From Candidatus Thiocaldithrix dubininis (GTDB lineage: Bacteria; Pseudomonadota; Gammaproteobacteria; Thiotrichales; Thiotrichaceae): DNA of 64,000 nt. The first letter of the stretch is position 1. Every line of letters begins with the position of its first letter. The stretch lies in contig CP124755.1 of the NCBI GenBank assembly GCA_029972135.1, positions 1,116,001-1,180,000 on the forward strand. The letters run 5' to 3'. Made by a program: the position numbers and the translations under genes. This document shows positions 37,418 to 47,341 of the stretch, piece by piece. Under the pieces are notes generated by a model. The model was not told the origin of the DNA, searched no databases, and worked only from the letters and a program-made list of their open reading frames with translations.

Positions 37418-40400
37418 ATGACCCCATTCGTCCATTTGCGCTTGCATACTGAATATTCGTTAGTTGATAGCACCATTCGCATTAAGCCATTAATGAAATC
37501 GGTGGAAAAATTGGGTATGCCTGCGGTGGCGATTACCGATCTGAATAATTTTTTTGGTTTGGTGAAGTTTTATAAAGCCGCTAATGGGGCAGGGATTAAG
37601 CCGATTTTCGGTATGCATGTTTTGCTGAAAGATGAGCAAAGCGAGCAGGTGTTTCCATTATTATTGCTGTGCCAAACGAATACAGGCTACCGCAATCTGA
37701 CCCGCTTAATTTCCCGTGCGTATTTGCAAGGGCAAGTATTAGGCGTACCGTATGTGCAACACGCTTGGCTGAAAGAATTCAGCGACGGCGTGATTATGCT
37801 ATCGGGTGGGCGTGAAGGCGACGTGGGGCAAGCGTTATTAGCGGGTAATCAAGATTTAGCTCAGCGGCGCTTGCAAGAATGGTTGGCGGTATTTGGCGAC
37901 CGTTATTACTTGGAATTGCAACGCACCGGACGTGAGGGCGAAGAGGATTATATCCAAGCAGCGGTGGAATTAGCGCTGGCGTTGGCTGTGCCGGTGGTAG
38001 CAACCAATGATGTGCGGTTTGTACAATCCGCCGATTTTGACGCACACGAAGCCCGCGTATGTATTAATAGTGGGCATGTATTAGCTGATCCAAAACGCCC
38101 GCGTTTATACAGTGCGCAGCAATATTTACGTTCTCCAGCGGAAATGCAGGCGTTATTTGCGGATATTCCGTCCGCGCTGGAAAACACAGTGGAAATTGCC
38201 AAGCGTTGTAATGTGTCGTTGACGTTGGGTAAAAACTATTTGCCGCAATTTCCGATTCCAGACGGTATGACTGAAGCGGAGTATTTCTGCAAGGTGAGCC
38301 AAGACGGTTTGGAAGAACGTTTGGATTTTCTATTTACGGATACGCCACGCGGCACGCCAGCATTCTTAGAACGGCGTAAGCCCTATGATGAGCGTCTTAC
38401 CATTGAACTAGACGTGATTAATAAAATGGGTTTTCCCGGTTACTTCTTAATCGTGGCCGACTTCATTCAATGGGCAAAAGATAATGGCATTCCCGTTGGT
38501 CCGGGGCGCGGTTCGGGTGCAGGTTCATTAGTGGCTTATGCCTTAAAAATTACCGATTTAGACCCCTTAGCTTACGATTTATTATTTGAACGCTTTCTCA
38601 ACCCCGAACGCGTATCTATGCCGGATTTCGATATTGATTTCTGCATGGATAATCGTGACAAAGTGATTGATTATGTGGCGCAAACTTACGGGCGTAATCA
38701 GGTTTCACAAATCATTACTTACGGCTCAATGGCGGCTAAAGCAGTAGTACGCGATGTTGGGCGTGTGTTGGGGCATCCGTATGGCTTTGTGGATCGGGTC
38801 GCTAAACTGATTCCCTTTGTCTTAGGGATTACCTTAGAAGACGCGCTAGGGCGTTCCAAAAAAGCACAAGATGATTCCGAACGCGTCTCACCCGAATTAT
38901 GCGAACTGTATGAAAAAGACGAAGAAGTCAAAGCCTTATTAGACTTAGCCTTGTCTTTAGAAGGCTTATCCCGCAATACAGGTAAACACGCAGGCGGGGT
39001 ATTGATTTCGCCTTCGGATTTAACCGATTTCACCCCCATTTTATGCGAAGAGAACGGCGAAGGCTTGGTTTCACAGTTTGATAAAAACGATGTGGAAGAA
39101 ATTGGTCTGGTTAAATTCGACTTTTTAGGCTTGCGTAACCTAACCATTATTGATTGGGCATTGCAAACCATTAATCGCCAACAAGCCGCTAAAGGCTTAC
39201 CCCTAGTCGACATCAACCGTATTCCGCTCGACGATAAACCCAGCTACGACTTACTCAAAGCGCAGAAAACCACCGCTGTATTCCAACTGGAATCACGCGG
39301 CATGAAAGACTTAATCCGCCGCCTACAACCGGACGTATTTGAAGATATTATCGCGCTGGTGGCTTTATTCCGTCCGGGTCCTTTGCAATCCGGCATGGTC
39401 GACGATTTTATTAATCGTAAAAAAGGCATTGCCGCGATTGAATACCCGCATCCTAGCCTTGAGCAAATTCTTAAACCCACTTACGGCGTGATTGTTTACC
39501 AAGAACAGGTTATGCAAATTGCGCAAGTGCTGGCGAGTTATACGCTTGGCGGTGCGGATATGTTACGCCGCGCCATGGGTAAGAAAAAACCCGAAGAAAT
39601 GGCTAAGCAACGCTCAATTTTTATGGAAGGTGCGCGTAATAACAATATCGACGATAATCAATCAGGTTATATCTTTGATTTAATGGAGAAGTTTGCGGAA
39701 TACGGCTTCAATAAGTCACATTCTGCCGCTTATGCGTTAGTGGCCTTCCAAACGGCTTGGTTAAAAGCCCATTATCCGGCGGCGTTTATGGCAGCGGTTT
39801 TATCGGCGGATATGGATAACACCGATAAAGTGGTAACCTTATTAGATGATTGCCGCCAATTAAATCTTACTATTTTACCACCGGATATTAATCGCTCGGA
39901 TTTTCAATTTACGGTCGACGAGCAAAATCGTATTATTTACGGATTAGGTGCATTAAAAGGCGCGGGTGAAGCAGCGTTAAGTGTGTTATTGCAAGAACGC
40001 CAGCAAAATGGTGCGTTTAAATCGTTAACAGATTTATGCAAACGGGCGAATTCACAAAAGGTGAATAAGCGCGTGTTAGAAACGCTTATTAAATCGGGGG
40101 CGTTTGATTCATTAGGCGGGACGCGGCGCGCCATGTTGGCATTTTTGCCAGAAGCCATGCGCATGGCAGAACAACATCACCGCGATCAATTAAAAGGGCA
40201 AACTGATTTATTTGGCGGTATGTTTGGCGATGCGCTGGGTGCATCAAACGAAAGTATTATGTCGGATTTAGCCGAATTTCCCGAAAAAGAACGCCTGCAA
40301 TTAGAAAAAGAAACGCTAGGTTTATATTTAACGGGACATCCTTTAGACGAATATAAACAAGAAATCGAAGGGCTGCCGCATCGTATGCCACTAGTGGATT

Positions 40401-40927
40401 TAGCCGAGGACGAGCATACCAAGTATAAAAAGCAATCCGTCATGCTAGCCGGATTAGTATCGAGTATTCGCACACAAAATACCGATAATGGCAAACGGGC
40501 TTTTGTGCAATTAGATGACAATACTGCGTATTATGAAGCCTTAATTTTTACAGATACCTATACACAATATGCCGAACTTTTAGAAAAAGATACGTGTGTA
40601 GTGATTGAAGGGGTATTGGATACCAATTTTTCGGGTAAAACACGCTTAAAAGTTGAAAAAATTCATACTATGCAATCTGTACGTGAAAACTTTTTACGCC
40701 GTGTTTATTTTAAGCTGAAGCATGATAACCAAACTTGTTTTGAGCAGCTTAAACCGTATTTGATGCAAAGTGATAATCCGAAGCATCAAATTATTATTGA
40801 TTACCAAGGGGCGCAAGCCAAAGCTGAATTACGATTAGGCAGTCAATGGCAAGTTATGCTCGGTGATGAGTCATTGAAAGCCATGCGAGAAATTTTAGAA
40901 AAAGATCAGCTTAGATTGGTGTTTTAA
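37418..40927 (+). CDS. dnaE: DNA polymerase III alpha subunit
   Basis: 1169 residues, close to the usual 1160. N-terminal PHP domain (HLRLHTEYSLVDS), palm with VGPGRGSGAGSLVAYAL and the catalytic aspartates in PDFDIDFCMDNRDKV, thumb/fingers with FDFLGLRNLTIID and MRRAMGKKK-type motifs, helix-hairpin-helix and C-terminal OB region (SVMLAGLVSSIRTQ). The replicative polymerase. It stands alone, divergent from lptD; the ribosome site is weak. Confidence 0.96.
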   Translation: MTPFVHLRLHTEYSLVDSTIRIKPLMKSVEKLGMPAVAITDLNNFFGLVKFYKAANGAGIKPIFGMHVLLKDEQSEQVFPLLLLCQTNTGYRNLTRLISRAYLQGQVLGVPYVQHAWLKEFSDGVIMLSGGREGDVGQALLAGNQDLAQRRLQEWLAVFGDRYYLELQRTGREGEEDYIQAAVELALALAVPVVATNDVRFVQSADFDAHEARVCINSGHVLADPKRPRLYSAQQYLRSPAEMQALFADIPSALENTVEIAKRCNVSLTLGKNYLPQFPIPDGMTEAEYFCKVSQDGLEERLDFLFTDTPRGTPAFLERRKPYDERLTIELDVINKMGFPGYFLIVADFIQWAKDNGIPVGPGRGSGAGSLVAYALKITDLDPLAYDLLFERFLNPERVSMPDFDIDFCMDNRDKVIDYVAQTYGRNQVSQIITYGSMAAKAVVRDVGRVLGHPYGFVDRVAKLIPFVLGITLEDALGRSKKAQDDSERVSPELCELYEKDEEVKALLDLALSLEGLSRNTGKHAGGVLISPSDLTDFTPILCEENGEGLVSQFDKNDVEEIGLVKFDFLGLRNLTIIDWALQTINRQQAAKGLPLVDINRIPLDDKPSYDLLKAQKTTAVFQLESRGMKDLIRRLQPDVFEDIIALVALFRPGPLQSGMVDDFINRKKGIAAIEYPHPSLEQILKPTYGVIVYQEQVMQIAQVLASYTLGGADMLRRAMGKKKPEEMAKQRSIFMEGARNNNIDDNQSGYIFDLMEKFAEYGFNKSHSAAYALVAFQTAWLKAHYPAAFMAAVLSADMDNTDKVVTLLDDCRQLNLTILPPDINRSDFQFTVDEQNRIIYGLGALKGAGEAALSVLLQERQQNGAFKSLTDLCKRANSQKVNKRVLETLIKSGAFDSLGGTRRAMLAFLPEAMRMAEQHHRDQLKGQTDLFGGMFGDALGASNESIMSDLAEFPEKERLQLEKETLGLYLTGHPLDEYKQEIEGLPHRMPLVDLAEDEHTKYKKQSVMLAGLVSSIRTQNTDNGKRAFVQLDDNTAYYEALIFTDTYTQYAELLEKDTCVVIEGVLDTNFSGKTRLKVEKIHTMQSVRENFLRRVYFKLKHDNQTCFEQLKPYLMQSDNPKHQIIIDYQGAQAKAELRLGSQWQVMLGDESLKAMREILEKDQLRLVF

Positions 40928-40937
40928 AATTATTAAA

Positions 40938-41675
40938 TCAAGCAAGCTCAAGATAAACAATGAAAAGTAAGGGGATAACTAATACTTGAATCAGGCTGTA
41001 GATTAATGAAATAAATAGGCAGCACCATAGGTTATCGCCTTTGTAATATAACCAAGCCAGCCATGCGCCTACTAGCATATAAGGCAGGGTAGCAATCCAA
41101 TCTTGCCCTAAGCTATACCAGAACGTGAGGCCGTATAAAAGGGAGGAAAGCGTTAGCCATAAGATCAGCCGTGGATTAACGTAAAGTTTTTCCATGAATA
41201 ATACATGGCGGAATAATAGTTCATTGATAATGGCTGTAAAAAGGGTGTTACCTAAAGCAGCAGTAAAAACAATAAAACTACCTAATAATGATAAATGTTT
41301 GCTGTGATAGCTGGGTACATCATACATTGCACCGACTTGATTTTTGCCAAATGCACTTTCCAATAAAGCCACTAAGGAAAGTTCAGTAAAGCCAATAATG
41401 CCGAAAATAGCTAAAACACTACCACCGATTAACCACCATTTTGCTGAGTTTAACTGTAAAAACTCTTGCCAATGTAATAATAAAATATCACTGTATAAGG
41501 CAATTGTGCCCGTGAATAAAATCAAATGAGCCGTAAAGCTAATAATGCTATTAAATAAAATAGATTGAATGAAATATTGATTTAGAATAAAAGGGATAAG
41601 ATTACAGAGCAAATATAAGCTGAATAAACGCATGTCGCGTCTTACCCATAAAGACACGCCTAAAGGTAAAAGCAT
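40938..41675 (-). CDS. CPBP-like intramembrane protein, degenerate active site
   Basis: 245 residues, about seven or eight hydrophobic segments. Around residues 150-156 it reads NELLFRH where CPBP (CAAX/Abi) glutamic proteases have EExxxR: the first Glu is replaced by Asn151 while Glu152 and Arg156 remain. The expected His in the next motif (near 180) is Tyr (LLYGLTF). It is therefore CPBP-like by fold but probably not catalytic. No ribosome site is obvious, and the start is uncertain (another Met lies at residue 15). Confidence 0.55.
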   Translation of the reverse strand: MLLPLGVSLWVRRDMRLFSLYLLCNLIPFILNQYFIQSILFNSIISFTAHLILFTGTIALYSDILLLHWQEFLQLNSAKWWLIGGSVLAIFGIIGFTELSLVALLESAFGKNQVGAMYDVPSYHSKHLSLLGSFIVFTAALGNTLFTAIINELLFRHVLFMEKLYVNPRLILWLTLSSLLYGLTFWYSLGQDWIATLPYMLVGAWLAWLYYKGDNLWCCLFISLIYSLIQVLVIPLLFIVYLELA

Positions 41676-41797
41676 TTTAATGAAGTTAAATAATGTAGCG
41701 CTTATTTGCTTATAATGATTAATAACGACTTACCTAAGCAGATTTGACACAAGAGGCATTCAGTTTAGATTGAACACCTCGCTAAAATGAGTAAGAC

Positions 41798-42001
41798 TTA
41801 ATATTTGCCTTTTTGTTTCAAGGCTTGAATTGATTCTCCGCGTATTCCCCAATTTTCAAATCCCACCTCGTCAATCACCACAAAGGTGGTATTCGGATTT
41901 TTGCCCAGTACATCGGTCATAACATCCGTAATACGGCGAATGACTTCCTCTTTCTGCGCCTGCGTCGCACCTTCAGTAATACGTACATTAATATACGGCA
42001 T
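41798..42001 (-). CDS. 4-oxalocrotonate tautomerase family protein
   Basis: 67 residues from the ATG at 42001, which puts proline directly after Met (MPYINVRITEG) as the catalytic Pro1; AGGAG lies 9 nt upstream. Typical length for the family, with conserved GATQAQKEEVIRRIT. It catalyses keto-enol tautomerisation; the substrate is unknown. No catabolic neighbours, so the pathway cannot be inferred. Confidence 0.85.
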   Translation of the reverse strand: MPYINVRITEGATQAQKEEVIRRITDVMTDVLGKNPNTTFVVIDEVGFENWGIRGESIQALKQKGKY

Positions 42002-42190
42002 GCCTCGCAACTCCTCTATTGTTGTAAAACTTGTCGCGTTATATAACCTAAGGTGAGGCGGGGAAACAAGGGTATTCAGCGGCGGTGTGGTGCTTTTGTT
42101 AGTTGGCTTGCTGTTAATGAGTTGCGACTTATCGAAAAGTTAACTATTTTACAGAGAGTTAGGCATCAATCGTTAGTGGGAGGGAGTCAC

Positions 42191-42712
42191 ATGTTATTAT
42201 ATAAACTTGGGCATATCAGCGGTTTAATGTTAGGCATTGGTTTATCGCTGGTACTACAAGCGGCGGAAACCCCAATACCTAAATTTAAAGACTATCCAGT
42301 CAACACGGTTTATAACGGTGCGCCCGCCCCTTTGGTCATGACTGAGATGGCAAAAACCTTCAAAACGCGCTTGCGAGAAGCCTTACAAGGTAAGCCTGTC
42401 TTTGCGGGCGAATACGTGCAAGCTACTTGGGGTTGTGGCACAAGTTGCGGGATGACAACCTTTGTGAATAAACGCACGGGGCGCGTAGCAGAAGACAGCT
42501 TTGGCGGCGAATTTGGTCCTTATGTGACAGACTATAAACTCAACAGCCGTTTATTAGTCGCAGAAGGCGCAATTATGGATAAAGACGGGCAGGATACCGG
42601 AAAATACGCAGTTTATTTCTACCTTATGCAAAAAAATGGGCAGTTTAAACTATTAGAAAAACGCTTAATTCCACGCCCTGAAGATGCCAATCATGACGGT
42701 TTACCGGATTGA
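42191..42712 (+). CDS. Exported protein with GCGxxCG motif, unknown function
   Basis: 173 residues from the ATG at 42191 (GGAGGGAG about 5 nt upstream; upstream starts lack support). Signal peptide about 1-25. The mature part has a strong WGCGTSCGMTTFVNKRTG motif (Cys82 and Cys86, about 80-97), apt for a disulphide or metal site, and a C-terminus reading PEDANHDGLPD, like a single calcium-type loop. No family recognised. It is convergent with mcrC, 8 bp apart. Confidence 0.65.
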   Translation: MLLYKLGHISGLMLGIGLSLVLQAAETPIPKFKDYPVNTVYNGAPAPLVMTEMAKTFKTRLREALQGKPVFAGEYVQATWGCGTSCGMTTFVNKRTGRVAEDSFGGEFGPYVTDYKLNSRLLVAEGAIMDKDGQDTGKYAVYFYLMQKNGQFKLLEKRLIPRPEDANHDGLPD

Positions 42713-42720
42713 GTGTAAAG

Positions 42721-43989
42721 TTAGTCATCGGTTGGTTGAAAATAGCTAAGTAATGGCGTGTTGTCTAGAATCAATTTATTGTTTTCTAGACAAAATGGTA
42801 CAACCCATAATGTTAAAGCTTCTGAATAATAAAACGGGGAAAGGGGTTCTTGAAAACGTTCAGTTTTTGGATAAATCAGCACTAAATCACCTTTACCTTC
42901 TAAGTACTGATGACCATAAGCAAACAATTGGTAAAAATCGCTTTGCTTTAATCCGTATTGATAACTGCTAATATCTAATAACTTCCATTTTGTATCTAAA
43001 ATAACAATAATTTTTTTCTTTTCAAGAATTGCCAAATCTGGTTTTAGCTGAAATAGATATTTTTCTTCCTGCTTCGTTTTATGTTTAACAAGATACTTAT
43101 TATTAAGCTGGGTTCTTAATTCAAAATTATTGACTAATTGTTTTTTTAATTGCTTTGCCACATATTTTTCAAATAATGTTTCCATTGGAAAAAGCAGTGA
43201 GATACCTTGCCAACTGCCTTTATTAAACCAAGGGGTTTGTTCGGTGATAATCAATTCAACCCAAGGTTTGGCAGCTTGATAATAAACCATGTCACGTTGA
43301 GTACTCCAACTCATCAAGTCTTGTTTGGCTTGGGTACTTGTGGGTATCTCATCAAAATGTAAGAGTAATTGCCGGATATGACGCTGGTTATCGCTATCCA
43401 ATGTCCATTTCAAAACTTTCTGTAATGCGGTTTTTAATAAACGATTTTCAGGGCGATTAGGTAAAAAACAGTCGTATTCAATTTGAAATTTGTGTTGTTT
43501 ACTCAAAGGTTGGCGTAGCTGTTGACTCACTCGCAACCGCCCTTTAATAAAATTACGCTCCGCTTGAATACGCACATAATCCGAACGCAACCCACGATGT
43601 ACAATATGACTAGCTGCTTGTAAGAAATAACTAATTAAAATATCTATCAAACGACCTGAGCGTTTTTCTAAATTGGCTTCAGTCGCCTCCAAACTTTTTA
43701 GGTCGTAAACGACTGCAAGCATTTTCCATAAGAGCTGTTTAGATTTATTTTGCTCTTCTTCAGTTTCATTTTTATAAATTTTCGGTAAAACTTCTATACA
43801 AGTACCACAGGGGGTTTCAATAATGCCCACGTAGTTTTTGACTTGTAATCTATCGCCATAATGCTTAATAAAGGGAGGCTGTTTTTCCTCATCTTCCAAA
43901 ATGTACCGAGTTAGCCATTCAAATGCTGATTCACTAATACAATTCTTTGTGATTTTACTATGCTCAAAAATAACATGAGACTTAGTCAT
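42721..43989 (-). CDS. mcrC: McrC-like restriction subunit
   Basis: 422 residues. The N-terminal part is the McrC domain (VKNYVGIIETPCGTCIEVLPKIY at about 50-72). The C-terminal part is the PD-(D/E)xK nuclease: KPDLAILEKKKIIVILDTKWK (about 318-338) holds the catalytic Asp, Asp and Lys. With McrB it forms a type IV enzyme that cuts modified DNA. Its start overlaps the mcrB stop by eight bases. Confidence 0.9.
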   Translation of the reverse strand: MTKSHVIFEHSKITKNCISESAFEWLTRYILEDEEKQPPFIKHYGDRLQVKNYVGIIETPCGTCIEVLPKIYKNETEEEQNKSKQLLWKMLAVVYDLKSLEATEANLEKRSGRLIDILISYFLQAASHIVHRGLRSDYVRIQAERNFIKGRLRVSQQLRQPLSKQHKFQIEYDCFLPNRPENRLLKTALQKVLKWTLDSDNQRHIRQLLLHFDEIPTSTQAKQDLMSWSTQRDMVYYQAAKPWVELIITEQTPWFNKGSWQGISLLFPMETLFEKYVAKQLKKQLVNNFELRTQLNNKYLVKHKTKQEEKYLFQLKPDLAILEKKKIIVILDTKWKLLDISSYQYGLKQSDFYQLFAYGHQYLEGKGDLVLIYPKTERFQEPLSPFYYSEALTLWVVPFCLENNKLILDNTPLLSYFQPTDD

Positions 43990-45379
43990 TTACCGTACTC
44001 GGGCAATTTACATATATTGCCGTATAGGTTTCTGATTTATCTAATGCAGCATAATTAATTTTATATGCATCTGGCGTTACTAAATTGTCAGGTACTGGCA
44101 TAGCAAACTGTATAAATTTTTCTTTTTTCTGAATAACTGTATCACCTAAAATTAATTGAATTTTACCCCAGTCGTCAAAGAAATATTCTTGCAGTAAAGG
44201 AATGACTTTATTTTTGAATATGGCGGCTAATGTGTCGATATTCTTCTTATCTTCTTCAAGGAGTTCCATAAAAAACGCATGACCTAGCGTATGCTCCCGA
44301 TCATATAAAGCCTCAATTCTTTCGTTTAAGCATTTAAGTAAATTACAAATATTAATATTATCAATCACTAGACCTTCGAGTAAATCAGGGTTAGGCATCA
44401 TTTCTTCAAAATGAAAACGACGGCGTAAAGCAGTATCTATTTGCGTAAGTGAGCGGTCAGCCGTATTCATTGTACCCACAATATATAAATTGCTAGGTAC
44501 AGGAAATGATTTTTTTGAATAAGGCAAAGTGACAGACAAAGCTTCGTCTTTACCAGCGCGTTTAGAGTCTTCAATCAGGGTAATGAGTTCGCCAAAAATA
44601 TTAGAAACATTACCACGGTTGATTTCGTCAATGATTAGAACAAAGTTTTCATCAAGGTTTTTTTCAGCATCTTCACAAATTTTTTTAAAAACACCAGGTT
44701 CTATACTATAAACTATTTTTTCATCCTTAACCGAAGCTCTTAAACCCTCCACAAAATCTTCATAAGCGTAACTTTGATGAAAGGTTGTCATCACTATCTT
44801 ATTTTCTTCACGTAACTTATCGAAGCGTTCTTTCAAGGCTTTTCTACCATCTTTATTTTTATAGACGCTGTAAAAATCTGGGTCAATAATTTCTAGAGCT
44901 TTATTAATGGTATGGTAGGTTTTACCTGTACCGGGTGGACCGTAAAAAATGATATTTAGAGGGTAAATTGATTTTTCATCCAAGGTATCTGCAGGTAATT
45001 TATTATTCAAACTATCATTCCAAATTTTATTTATTCGTTGGACTAAATCTTGCTTTTTTATTTTTATACAGCCTTGAACTGTATTATATTCTATGGGCTG
45101 ATCTAATATAAGCCATGTTGCTTCATAAAAAAAAGTACTATCCTCGTAATGAATTGCGTATTCTTTATCAATAACACTCAGATTTGGTTCTTGTGTAACT
45201 GACATTGCAGCCGATTTAATTTTGGCTATTGCTCTAATCTGAAATCCCTCTGCAATTGCTATTAAATCACCGTCTTGAAAATTCCTTGTAGGACTAATAA
45301 CAATTTTTTCCGCTTTTATAAATTCATAATAACTCGGACTATTTTTTCCCCAAGAACATCCTTGTTTCCAAGTCGTCAT
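43982..45379 (-). CDS. mcrB: McrB-like AAA+ GTPase with a different N-terminal DNA-reading domain
   Basis: 465 residues. Walker A FYGPPGTGKT (about 145-154), Walker B LIIDEINRG (about 249-256), and the McrB signature MNTADRS (about 304-310) with RRRFHFEE downstream. The first 100 residues (CSWGKNSPSYYEFIKAEKIV, then GDLIAIAEGFQIRAIAKIKSA) do not look like E. coli McrB's 5mC-binding domain; they recall PUA/EVE-like modification-reading domains, by eye only. AAGG lies 8 nt before the ATG. Motor and specificity subunit of the McrBC system. Confidence 0.88.
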   Translation of the reverse strand: MTTWKQGCSWGKNSPSYYEFIKAEKIVISPTRNFQDGDLIAIAEGFQIRAIAKIKSAAMSVTQEPNLSVIDKEYAIHYEDSTFFYEATWLILDQPIEYNTVQGCIKIKKQDLVQRINKIWNDSLNNKLPADTLDEKSIYPLNIIFYGPPGTGKTYHTINKALEIIDPDFYSVYKNKDGRKALKERFDKLREENKIVMTTFHQSYAYEDFVEGLRASVKDEKIVYSIEPGVFKKICEDAEKNLDENFVLIIDEINRGNVSNIFGELITLIEDSKRAGKDEALSVTLPYSKKSFPVPSNLYIVGTMNTADRSLTQIDTALRRRFHFEEMMPNPDLLEGLVIDNINICNLLKCLNERIEALYDREHTLGHAFFMELLEEDKKNIDTLAAIFKNKVIPLLQEYFFDDWGKIQLILGDTVIQKKEKFIQFAMPVPDNLVTPDAYKINYAALDKSETYTAIYVNCPSTVND

Positions 45380-45443
45380 AATTATTGCCTTAGATTGAAT
45401 AAAAATATTTATTATACAATAATATGTTAAAAAACGAACAGGC

Positions 45444-46046
45444 TTAACGTTTTCTCAACCACCCCGTCAAACTCAAACGTTGTCGATTAGCGGGTAAAAC
45501 CTCATGCCAGAAGCGTTCGCTTAGGAATAAAACCACTGTGCCACCTTGTGGTTGAATATCTATAAATTCACCGCCATTTGTACCGTTGGTGTAGAGGCGT
45601 AATTGCCCGCCGTCTGGGGCTTGCCAATCCTTGTTAAGGTATAACAGTGTGGTGACTAAGCGGGCGGATGTGCCGCGAAAGTTGTCGATATGGCTGCGGT
45701 AGAACGCACCTGCGGGGTAGAGCGCGAAGTGGTGTTCGTATTCAAATAAGCCTAAATAGAGGCTGCGGTTGAGTTCGACGCGCAGTTGTTCGACAAAGGT
45801 TTGCCATTGCCCTAACGCGCCGTGGGTGCAGGGTTCGAGCCATTGCACTTGGTCGCCGCGTATGGCTTGATTGACGTTTAAGCCGTTGCCTTGCCCAATG
45901 CCAGCGGCGTGAAAGCTTCCGGCTTGCCATTGGCTTAAGGCTTGTTGGCGCAAAGCATTTACGGTGTCGGTGGCGAAAAAGTTAGGCAGCACCAGCCAAC
46001 CGGTGTTGGCTAATGCGTCAATAATCGGCTCGAAGTCGATTAGCAT
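45444..46046 (-). CDS. 2OG-Fe(II) oxygenase, prolyl-hydroxylase-like
   Basis: 200 residues from the ATG at 46046; longer frames lie inside the upstream gene. The iron triad His119, Asp121 (YRSHIDNF) and His181 (ERFWHEVLP), and the 2OG-binding Arg near 188-190 (RQRLSLTGW), are intact, so activity is likely. It resembles bacterial prolyl 4-hydroxylase-like enzymes; the substrate is unknown. Its start overlaps the end of the UbiH-like gene by seven bases, so the pair is translationally coupled. Confidence 0.85.
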   Translation of the reverse strand: MLIDFEPIIDALANTGWLVLPNFFATDTVNALRQQALSQWQAGSFHAAGIGQGNGLNVNQAIRGDQVQWLEPCTHGALGQWQTFVEQLRVELNRSLYLGLFEYEHHFALYPAGAFYRSHIDNFRGTSARLVTTLLYLNKDWQAPDGGQLRLYTNGTNGGEFIDIQPQGGTVVLFLSERFWHEVLPANRQRLSLTGWLRKR

Positions 46047-47254
46047 TTTAAGGCTAAGCCGCGTGCTAAACGTGATTGCCGATGACGTAAGCCCATGCTT
46101 TGCCGCGTAAACCATTGGCGCACTAAGGGAATGCGATCCACCGCAAGTAAGCCGCCCGCGCGAGCGTGATTCAATGGCATAAAGTCGGTGGAAAATAAGC
46201 GTACTAAGGAATCGGTATAACGTACCACGGTTGCATAATCGGCTTTGCGTAGGGTTTCGTAGGTTTCAAGTAATTCAGACGCACCCACGTCTTGTTGCGT
46301 TTGCGCGGCTTGGGCTAATAAATCCGCTAATTGTGCCACGTCGCGTAAGCCTAAATTTAAGCCTTGTCCCGCTACCGGATGCAAGGCGTGTGAGGCATTG
46401 CCAATCACTACCGCCCGCCCGGCAACTTCTTTAGTGGATTTTTGTAAAACCAGCGGGTAGGTGGCGCGTTTGCCGACTTTGGTAAATAAGCCTTGGCGAT
46501 AGCCGAAGGTGTGTTGGAGTTTTTGCAAGAAGGCCGCGTCATCCAGTTGCAAGGTATCCGCAACGTCTTTTGTCCAATGCGTCCACACCAACGAATAGCG
46601 ATTGTCGGTTAAGGGCAATAAAGCTAGCGGGCCTTGTGAGGTAAAGCGTTCGTAGGCACTGTGTTGATGCGGCTGGCTGGTGCTGACATTGGCAATTAAG
46701 GCGGTTTGTCGGTAATCGCTACGGGTGACTTCAATTCCCAACATCTGCCGCACTTTGGAATCTGTGCCGTCGCAAACCACTAATAATTTAGTTTGTATTT
46801 GATTGACCACCCCTTGGCGCTCAATCGACACCGTAACTTGTTCCGCGTCTTGTGCCACTGCGTAAACTTTGGCGGGTACAATGGTTTCCACCGCGCTACA
46901 GCTTAGTTCGTCATACAATACTTTGCCCAATACGCGGCTTTCTACCACATAACCCAACGCGGGTACGCCTTCACTGTCTGCATCTAAACGGGTTGCACCG
47001 AAATAGCCTTTATCCGACACATGAATATGCTGAATGCTTTCGACACCGGATTTAAGCTTTTGCCAGATACCCATACCTTGATAAATACGACTTGAACCAA
47101 ACGACAAGGCAATCGAGCGGTCGTCATAACTCGGCTGTTCGGCAACTCCAAAGTTAAACGCTTCGATTAAACCGACGCGCAAATCCAAGGGCTTTAAGGC
47201 AACGGCTAAACTTGCACCGACCATACCGCCGCCGACAATCAGGACATCAAACAT
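46040..47254 (-). CDS. UbiH/UbiF/VisC/Coq6-family FAD monooxygenase
   Basis: 404 residues from the ATG at 47254 (AAGG 9 nt upstream; the frame extends eight codons further without a better start). Rossmann GGGMVGASLA at the N-terminus, the DG motif near CDGTDSKVR, and GNASHALHPVAGQGLNLGLRD (about 294-314), the FAD signature. The family hydroxylates ubiquinone precursors or similar aromatics; which position cannot be read from sequence. Confidence 0.9.
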   Translation of the reverse strand: MFDVLIVGGGMVGASLAVALKPLDLRVGLIEAFNFGVAEQPSYDDRSIALSFGSSRIYQGMGIWQKLKSGVESIQHIHVSDKGYFGATRLDADSEGVPALGYVVESRVLGKVLYDELSCSAVETIVPAKVYAVAQDAEQVTVSIERQGVVNQIQTKLLVVCDGTDSKVRQMLGIEVTRSDYRQTALIANVSTSQPHQHSAYERFTSQGPLALLPLTDNRYSLVWTHWTKDVADTLQLDDAAFLQKLQHTFGYRQGLFTKVGKRATYPLVLQKSTKEVAGRAVVIGNASHALHPVAGQGLNLGLRDVAQLADLLAQAAQTQQDVGASELLETYETLRKADYATVVRYTDSLVRLFSTDFMPLNHARAGGLLAVDRIPLVRQWFTRQSMGLRHRQSRLARGLALKC

Positions 47255-47341
47255 GCGCAGCACCTTCGCTAGAATCATTCTGTGTAGGCGGATGTTACAC
47301 CCTAAGCCTTAGCCTGATAAGCAATGTGCTTTGATTTAAAT

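Noticed and set aside
38719..39216. 165-codon minus-strand frame inside dnaE
   Set aside because: Antisense shadow of a conserved polymerase domain; Ser/Lys/Pro-rich product without motifs.
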